NCBI GenBank assembly: GCA_002104895.1
Contig: MCFG01000402.1
Coordinates: 25,001-60,548 of the forward strand
DNA: 35,548 nt
Reading direction: 5' to 3'
Source of the DNA: Anaeromyces robustus
Lineage: Eukaryota > Neocallimastigomycota > Neocallimastigomycetes > Neocallimastigales > Neocallimastigaceae
Below, piece by piece: positions 28,454-35,548 of the stretch. Each line of letters opens with the position of its first letter. Position 1 is the first letter of the stretch. The position numbers were made by a program, and so were the translations under genes. The notes under the pieces were generated by a model that saw nothing but the letters and a program-made list of their open reading frames with translations, was not told the origin of the DNA and did no database searches.

Positions 28454-30030
28454 ATATAATATATATGAATAAATGGTGGTATATATATATTGAATTATTA
28501 AGTATTTTAATAAAGTTTTTAGGAATTAAAAAATATTAAATTAAAAAAAATTTAGATAATAAAAATAGTAATAATTTAATAGCCTATAAAGAAATATTTA
28601 ATATAAAATTTTAAATATTGTTCTTATATTAAATATATTATATTATAAAAAATGAAATAATAATAAAATAAAATAATAATAAAAATATATGAAATTTTTA
28701 TTTAATAAAAGCGGTAAAAATATTATTTTATTCCATATAATTAATCATTTTATTACTATTGATTAAAAATAGTTTTATATTTAATTCTTTTAAATTAGTT
28801 CTGATTTTTTTTCTCTAAATATTATTAGAATAATAAAAATAAAATAATTGTGATATTTATAAAGTAAAAAAAAAAAATATAAAAGTACAATATTTGATGT
28901 TATTATTATTATGTATAAATGATAATTTTATTCATAATATAAAATAAAATCTTTTTTGCATGGAAATATTTTTTCTAAAAAATATGTATGTTAATTCTAA
29001 CTATATAAATTTTTAATTAATAATATTAAATTATTATAACACATATTTTAAATAAAAAAAAAAAGGTACTAATTATTATGTGAAATAAATATAATAATAA
29101 TAATAATAAATAATAAATAATATAGAAATTAAACTATAAAAAAATAATAAAATAATAAGTTTGAAAAATCAAATATAATAATAATTGAAAGAATAAAACT
29201 TAAAAATAAATCTTAAACAATAATAATTTCTTTTATTAATATTATCCATTTAATAGATTTATGCATAAATACAATTTATTTATTTACAATAATGAGAATA
29301 ATATGATATACATAGCATAATGTATAATCATTTCTAATACGCCACAATTCAAGATATAAAAAGATTAGGTATTCTTCCATAATTTTATGTTTCTTGTAAT
29401 TACCTTTTATTAAAACATACTTAATAAAATATAATAAATAAAATTTATATTAAAACAAATTAATAATAATAAATAAATAATAAATATTAATAAATAATAA
29501 ATAAATAATAATTATAATAGTTAGAATATGTGAAATATATATTAAATGTATTACATGTATTAAAATATATTGTATTAAATTTTGCGTATAAGCCACATTT
29601 TATGAATATAAAAATGTAATTTTTTATATAATTAAATTATTTTTAATTCTTTATCATAAAACAAATCAATAAAGTTAACATAATTATTAAACCCAATTAA
29701 TTAATTGTTAATAATAATAAATAATATAAAATAATAATATAATAAAAAGTTCTATATAGATATATTAAAATATTATATAATTAAATTATACAAACTACCA
29801 TTCATAAGCTACATCAAATTAACATATTTTACTAATATATTAAAAAAAAAAAAATAGGACATTTGTTAAAACTATACCATATTTACTAATATATTAAAAA
29901 AAAAAATAGGACATTTGTTAAAATTATACAATTTAAACAAATGACTTATTTTTATTCGTAAATTATTAATCAAAAAATTTTTTTTTCTTTTCTTTTTTCT
30001 TTTTTTTAAATTTAAATAATTATAGAATAT
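28454..30030. other. A/T intergenic spacer
   Basis: No gene recognised. It contains a two-copy tandem repeat (listed separately) and a short segment at about 29337-29392 that resembles one at about 31723-31770. Confidence 0.6.
29827..29931. repeat. Two-copy tandem repeat of about 53 bp
   Basis: The block TTTACTAATATATTAAAAAA, continuing with more A then TAGGACATTTGTTAAAA, occurs at 29827 and again at 29881. The copies differ mainly in the length of the A run and one C/T change. Confidence 0.9.
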
Positions 30031-30127
30031 AAAATAAAATAAAATAAAATAAAATAAAATAAAATAAAATAAAATAAAATAAAATAAAATAAAATAAAAT
30101 AAAATAAAATAAAATAAAATAAAATAA
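30031..30127. repeat. (AAAAT)n pentanucleotide microsatellite
   Basis: About 19 near-perfect AAAAT units, shading into AGTAAAAT/AGAGTAAAA variants that run up to the small membrane-protein ORF. Confidence 0.95.
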
Positions 30128-30150
30128 ACTAAGAAAAAATAAAATAAAGT

Positions 30151-30430
30151 AAAATAAAATAGAGTAAAAATAAAATAAAGTAAAAATAAAATGGTTTAAT
30201 GTAAATTAATTAATTTAATTTTAGTATTATTATACTTAATAAATCTTGTTTATGGGGATATAAACAATTCTTTTGATGATTTTAACGAATAAAATAAAAT
30301 AGAGTAAAAATAAAATAGAGTAAAAATAAAATGGTTTAATGTAAATTAATTAATTTAATTTTAGTATTATTATACTTAATAAATCTTGTTTATGGGGATA
30401 TAAACAATTCTTTTGATGATTTTAACGAAG
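30151..30430 (+). repeat. 140-bp direct tandem duplication, nearly identical copies
   Basis: Copy A is 30151-30290 and copy B is 30291-30430. I see one internal difference (A at 30178, G at 30318) and one at the last base (T at 30290, G at 30430). Both copies contain ATGGTTTAATGTAAATTAAT and a signal-peptide-like segment; only copy B continues into the open frame downstream. The near identity points to a recent event. Confidence 0.95.
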
Positions 30431-30729
30431 AAAGTAAACAAAAACAACAAGAATTGATTGATTCATATAATCAAAGTTATAAAGAACAAGAAAAATTTGC
30501 AAAAGAAGAGAGAGAAAAAATATTTGATTTTGGAAAGAAAGCATTAATAATTGTTTCAATAGGATTTTTATGTTTTGTTGCATTAATTTTCGGTTTAGTA
30601 TTCTACTGTATGAAAAAAACAAGAAAAAGAACTGAAGAAAGAATGGATAAAATTATGCAAGATAGAAAAGAATTTTTACAAAATGGTGGTGTGATTGTAG
30701 AAAATTATCATTATGGCTATGGTTATTAA
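30331..30729 (+). CDS. Small single-pass membrane protein ORF with in-frame stop at codon 3
   Basis: I do not recognise a family. From 30340 the frame is open for 129 codons. It has a hydrophobic signal-like stretch (LINLILVLLYLINLVYG), then an acidic/Gln segment (DINNSFDDFNEESKQKQQE), a charged helical segment, one transmembrane helix (ALIIVSIGFLCFVALIFGLV), then a basic juxtamembrane stop-transfer patch (KKTRKRTEER). The tail ends in HYGYGY. This order suggests a type I membrane protein. The only well-placed ATG (30331) is followed by Val and then TAA, and the same stop is in the duplicated copy A. Either the gene is newly broken, or an upstream exon joins at the TTTTAG ending at 30364, or the stop is an assembly error. 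No other ATG precedes the membrane helix. Confidence 0.5.
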
Positions 30730-30839
30730 TACTAAAAATAAATAAGTGAATATATAAAGAAGAAACAATGAACAATGTGTTGAATAATAAATAATTAAAA
30801 AGCATGTATTAATTAAAAGAAACAGAGTTTTATGAATTA

Positions 30840-30985
30840 AAAGAAAAAAATATTATAATTATAAAAGAAAAAAAAATTCTTATAATTATACAAAAGAAAA
30901 AAAAAATTCTTACAATTATACAAGAGAAAAAAAATTCTTATAATTATACAAAAGAAAAAAAAATCTTATAAATCAAAGAAAAAAG
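30840..30985. repeat. Four to five copies of a ~29-bp tandem repeat
   Basis: The unit resembles AAAAGAAAAAAAATTCTTAT followed by AATTATAC. The clearest copies start near 30863, 30892 and 30922, with a degraded copy near 30950 and a shorter leading one. It lies just 3' of the small membrane-protein ORF, possibly in its 3' UTR. Confidence 0.85.
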
Positions 30986-32564
30986 GTTTTACAATTAAAA
31001 AGAAAAAAAAAGATACTAATAACTTAAAAATATAATTTATTAAAATATAAAATAATATTTTGAAAAAAAAAATATATATATATTTATTCTTATACATTTT
31101 TATATTTTTCATTGATAAATATAAAATAATAAATAATAATACTAATAATAAATAATAATAATAGATAATAGATAATAAATAATAAATAACAATGAAATAA
31201 TAATAATGTAATAATAATAATTGATTAAAATAATTATTATAAAAATTATAATATGTGAAAAAAGTAAAAATATCACACAATTTTGTTTAATAAATATATT
31301 ATTATAAAAAAAATAATAATACCTCCATTAAAGTCTTTTTTTTTTTTTTGTTAAAGCTTGGAATTTTTATTATTGAAATATTATTATAAAATTACATATT
31401 TTAAATTTAAATAATATTAAAAAATTAAAATCTTTATTTAAAATTTATCTTTATTTAAACAATTAATTGAACCTAAATGATTTTCTTCTGTATTTTACAA
31501 TAAATAACATTTATATATTAATTGAATATATACTTATTTGTTTTATATTTTAAACTTTTCACAATCTATATAAATATTAAATCATTTAAAATTGAATTGT
31601 GTTACATTTAGTTTAACTCATTTTTTAATTAAAAATGAATAAAGTTTTAAATATTTATTAATGTTTATTAATATTATTATATTACAAAAAAAAAAAAAAA
31701 AACCAAAAAAGATTTCAATATTAATGCGCCACCACTCAAGTAAAATATTAGGTATTTTTACAAAATTGAAACATTAATTAACTTTGAAAATCTAAAAGTG
31801 AAAAAATAAAAAAAAATTTGATTATAAATATATTGAAACCAATGCTTATTAAAACAATTTTTAAATTAATATTAAGATAATACATTAAATAATGAATGAT
31901 CAATCATATTTAAAAAAAACCTTTAAAATATTTGTAAATTTCAATAATAAATAAAGTAGTTTTTTTTTTTTTTTTTTTTTAAATAATAAAAATCTCATAC
32001 AATATTCACTTTTTTGTATAAAAAACTCTATTCTATAGAAAAAAAATTTTTTTTTTATCATACATTTTTTTTTCTTACTGTTTCAAAATTAGTGCTACAA
32101 AATTATATATATACTAATTATTAAATTAAAATTTGTAATATTTTTTGTACTTAACTATCATTATTGTTGGCTATTACAATATAAATTAATATATTCTGAC
32201 GACTGTAATATACTTAATAACTTAATAATAATTCTAAAGAATTTTTGATATAAAAATAAATTATTAAAATAAAATATTTATAAATATATGTTTTATATTC
32301 ATATAGTATAGAATATATTATAGAACAATAGAATATTCTATAGATATATTAAAAAAATATATCTATTTTTTTTTTAAAGAGTGTTTTTATATTTAAACAA
32401 TGTGGTTTATATATTAAATGTAAATACAATACATTTTAATACATACTTCACACATTATAACACCTAATTATTCTATAAAAAAATAAATTAGTTTACTCGT
32501 GAATATCTGTACTAAATACTATTATTATTTTTTTTTATACTAATATTTTATGCTATAATTTTAT

Positions 32565-32822
<258 letters not shown>

Positions 32823-32870
32823 TAAAAATTTTAATATATATAATTTTTAAAATTATCCTAAATTTAATTT

Positions 32871-33125
32871 TTCATTGAACAGGAATTTTTAATTCTTCCT
32901 TTATATAAAGATTTAAAATGAATTCTTCCTATTAAAATTTAAAATTAAGATATAAAAGATACCAAAATAAAAAAAATAAAAAAATAAAAATAAAAATAAA
33001 AAAAAAAAAAAAAAGATAATTTCTTCCTGTTCAATGAAAAAAAAAAAATTAAGATAAAGATATATATATATAAAAAAAATTTCTTCCTGTTCAATGAAAA
33101 AAAAAATTAAAGATAAAGATATATA
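32871..33125. repeat. Inverted and direct repeat of a 15-bp motif
   Basis: TTCATTGAACAGGAA at 32871-32885 is the exact reverse complement of TTCCTGTTCAATGAA at 33024-33038 and 33084-33098. The latter two sit in a 60-63-bp direct repeat that also includes a run of A and GATAAAGATATATA. Several ATTCTTCCT words lie between the arms. It could be a small foldback element or its remnant. Confidence 0.8.
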
Positions 33126-33143
33126 AATTATAATATATAAATT

Positions 33144-33176
<33 letters not shown>

Positions 33177-33609
33177 TTTTTTTTAAAGATATATAAATAA
33201 TAATATATAAATTTTATATTAAAATTTTGGTAAAAAAAATAATAATAAAAGATATAAATATCTATTATATATTTTTATTTATTGGTTGCTATATTTTTCT
33301 AAATTAAAAAAAATTTTTATTATTATTATTATTATTATTTATTATTGTTATTATTTATTATTGTTATTATTTATTCTTTCTTCTAAATATATTTATATTT
33401 ATATTTATGTTATATATTATTATATTATATAATTATCATCACATTTTCAATATTTTATATTAAATATATTATAAATATATAAATTAAAAGATTAAAATAA
33501 AAACTTAACCAAAATAATACAATAGAATAAATAGATAAATTCTATTGTTATGTTTTAATTATAAATATCTTTATTTATTATAAAATAAAATAAAAAAAAA
33601 AATACTTAT

Positions 33610-33611
<2 letters not shown>

Positions 33612-33647
<36 letters not shown>

Positions 33648-35548
33648 GCACACAATTTGTACGTCAACTTTATTGAATTTAAATATTAAAATACATGAAT
33701 CATAAAAAAACACATAATGAAAAAAAAATGATACTAAAAAAAAAATAAAAACCAGTAATATATTATAGATAATAATAATAATACTGGAGGAAAAAAAGTA
33801 GTATAATAATATTTAAAAACAATAAATCCATACAGCCCTTAATTCTAAATATAGAATTAAAGTAAAATTGATCTATCCTATTCCACTAGGGTCGGAAATA
33901 GGATCGGCATTTGCCCTACTAGGCTGTCCTACTGTGTTATCAGCATTGACGTTCCTGGAGAGGTTGGTTTTAAATTTATTGAATAATATATGTTGTCTTT
34001 TACAGACAACAGGCATGATATCATTCAATAGAGCCGCAGATCGCAACAAGAATGGGGATTTTGAATAAGTACCAGATTCAGTCTGACACTTAAACAAACA
34101 TTCCCATTCCATTTTGTATGGACTATTGTTAATTCTATCACTAAAACCATAATCTCTACCACCAATTAAAAAAATATATATTCTATACCTATTAACTATT
34201 TTTTTACTACCTAATATATCTATATTACTTATACTATTATTACTACTTTTATAACCCTTAACAATATTATTTATTCTATTATCCACACTAGGGTTATTAC
34301 TTGTCCTAACTAAACTATTAAAAAGACTATCTAAAAAATAAAAAAAATTTCTATCTAGATCAGAGAAGTGATCAATACGAAGATTTTTAAATATGAAACA
34401 ATTTATAAACCAATGATCAATTCTCTGATAACTGTCACAATGGAAACAACATGAACAACAATTAGGACAAGAATTATTAATCATTTTTGCAGCTTTAGCA
34501 ACTCTAGCATCGATTTTATATCCACATCTTGCCCTAAGTATCCACCTAAAACCTTTGCTATATTCAGGATATTCTAGATTAAGTTTTAGGTAATTCCTTG
34601 ATTCTTCAAATTTGTACATTTTATAATTTTTAGCTTTAATTGATTTATCACTGTTCATGTCTCTGTCCCAATAGAATTCCATAATTTCTTTAGAAGAGGA
34701 TGAAATATTATTTAATTTATCATTTAATATTTTACTTTCTTTGTCCCAAGTCCATTTTCTTGTTGTAGCAACATTATTAACTATCTTAGAGATAATGCAG
34801 TTGGAGTCTTTCCATTTATTAAAACATCTAACCTGAGCTAAAGCACATTTACCAGAAAGTGGAGGAATATTGAGTTCTTTTGAGATGCAATAAATAGAAA
34901 CAAAAGAATTAGGTTTCGAGTAGCCTAAAATCCAATAAAAACCTTTGTTAATAATTGTTTGTGTAGAACTAGTATTGTTTTTGTTAGAACCAAGCAAAGG
35001 AGCATAATAGGAAACTTGTCCAATAACTTTTGCAGAGAATAAAGTTCTTTTAAGAGGAATAGGAATCAGATCATTTTTTAAAAAACCTTGAATTGAAAAC
35101 AAAGCCTTACTAACTTTATTTTTCATTTTACTAATAACGAATTTTAAATCTAGAGTTTTGTGAAAGGGAACACCAAGGTAAGTATAACAATCTGTTTTAG
35201 GGATTGGGATTCCTGTTAAATAAAAGGTAGGGTCTTCTCTAAGAATATATTCCGAATTTTCATGTCTAACAGCAAATGTGGCACATTTATTAATTCTAAA
35301 AGTCATCTCGTTGTCCTTAGCCCATTTACTAACTGAGCGAAGAAGTTTATTCATACGAGATCTACTAGGGGCACAAAGAACAATATCATCAGCAAATAAT
35401 CCTCCACAACAATATTCAGTATCTATTTTCACACCATTATGCAGGCAATCGTTGAAGATGTCGTTGATAAACAAATTAAAAAGTATAGGAGATAAGGGAC
35501 ATCCTTGTCGAACTCCTTTAAGTATACTGAAGGAATCGGAAAATTGTC
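33612..35548 (-). mobile_element. Non-LTR retrotransposon (LINE), 3' part, runs off the right edge
   Basis: On the minus strand the order is ORF2 C-terminal half, TAG stop (33873-33875), a 3' UTR of about 228 nt with AATTCAATAAAG, then a 33-nt poly-A tail (seen as poly-T at 33612-33644). The AATAAA-type signal lies about 25-30 nt before the tail. The poly-A tail without long terminal repeats is the hallmark of a LINE. The 5' portion with any endonuclease domain is outside the window. A dead relative lies in opposite orientation at 7721-9416. Confidence 0.93.
33873..35548 (-). CDS. LINE ORF2 reverse transcriptase, C-terminal portion (5' end outside window)
   Basis: Reverse transcriptase that copies the element's RNA at a nicked target. 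The frame is uninterrupted from the right window edge to the TAG stop, about 557 codons. Starting at the edge it shows RT motif B (GVRQGCPLSPILFN), then LFINDIF, then the catalytic FADD box (LFADDIVLCAP), YLGVPFHK in the thumb region, a connecting domain, and a C-terminal Cys/His cluster (CPNCCSCCFH, with RIDHWFINC) resembling the zf-RVT knuckle of LINE ORF2 proteins. It ends RANADPISDPSGIG. No stop or frameshift is seen, so this copy may be active or recently inserted. The fingers and any apurinic-type endonuclease lie beyond the window. Clade cannot be set from this fragment. Confidence 0.93.
   Translation of the reverse strand, partial: QFSDSFSILKGVRQGCPLSPILFNLFINDIFNDCLHNGVKIDTEYCCGGLFADDIVLCAPSRSRMNKLLRSVSKWAKDNEMTFRINKCATFAVRHENSEYILREDPTFYLTGIPIPKTDCYTYLGVPFHKTLDLKFVISKMKNKVSKALFSIQGFLKNDLIPIPLKRTLFSAKVIGQVSYYAPLLGSNKNNTSSTQTIINKGFYWILGYSKPNSFVSIYCISKELNIPPLSGKCALAQVRCFNKWKDSNCIISKIVNNVATTRKWTWDKESKILNDKLNNISSSSKEIMEFYWDRDMNSDKSIKAKNYKMYKFEESRNYLKLNLEYPEYSKGFRWILRARCGYKIDARVAKAAKMINNSCPNCCSCCFHCDSYQRIDHWFINCFIFKNLRIDHFSDLDRNFFYFLDSLFNSLVRTSNNPSVDNRINNIVKGYKSSNNSISNIDILGSKKIVNRYRIYIFLIGGRDYGFSDRINNSPYKMEWECLFKCQTESGTYSKSPFLLRSAALLNDIMPVVCKRQHILFNKFKTNLSRNVNADNTVGQPSRANADPISDPSGIG

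Noticed and set aside
30966-31280. Minus-strand Tyr/Leu/Phe-rich frame of 104 codons
   Set aside because: Composition is that of translated AAT/ATA spacer, with no motif and no splice context; the minus-strand frame at 30422-30622 is a shadow of the small membrane-protein ORF.
33868-34068. Plus-strand frame of 66 codons at the LINE 3' end
   Set aside because: Antisense of the well-supported reverse-transcriptase reading frame.

Overview
The window looks like nuclear DNA of an anaerobic gut fungus (Neocallimastigomycota). The bases are overwhelmingly A/T, with long poly-A and poly-T runs, giant (TTTA)n and (ATT)n arrays, and very Asn-rich proteins. The genes are fungal in type, including a decayed chitinase joined to hevein-like chitin-binding modules, which is common in this phylum. 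Phylum placement is an inference (about 0.75). No rRNA, tRNA, CRISPR array or prokaryotic operon was seen.

Layout from left to right. At 2-5839 (+) is the 5'-truncated end of a very large, intronless, multi-pass membrane class I cyclic-nucleotide phosphodiesterase. At 7238-7516 is a five-copy tandem repeat, followed by a dead, 5'-truncated non-LTR retrotransposon (7721-9416, +). At 10715-13757 (-) is a complete proteasome beta-3 subunit gene (PUP3/PSMB3), which I rebuilt as 8 coding pieces; two of them appear to be micro-exons of 9 and 6 nt. At 15353-18360 (-) is a six-exon gene for a MoCF_biosynth / FLAD1-MPTb / CinA-N-like protein with a presequence-like N-terminus. Its third intron is built almost wholly of an ATT array plus a 42-bp minisatellite. 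At 22917-23987 (-) is a gene for a secreted, repeat-built, sequon-rich low-complexity protein. At 27210-28453 (+) is a pseudogene of a secreted GH18 chitinase with CBM18 modules. At 30151-30430 is a near-perfect 140-bp tandem duplication that covers the 5' end of a small membrane-protein ORF (30331-30729, +). The right end (33612-35548, -) is the 3' part of an intact-looking copy of the same retrotransposon family as the relic at 7.7-9.4 kb, with its poly(A) tail preserved.

The genes do not form a pathway. This is a eukaryotic patchwork: housekeeping genes (proteasome, MoCF-like protein), a signalling enzyme (PDE), surface or cell-wall proteins (secreted repeat protein, chitinase relic) and selfish DNA, separated by kilobases of A/T low-complexity spacer. 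The observations most worth checking are the proteasome micro-exons, the architecture of the secreted repeat protein, the recent 140-bp duplication with a conserved in-frame stop, and the inverted pair of LINE copies. I did not find a clearly undescribed multi-gene system.
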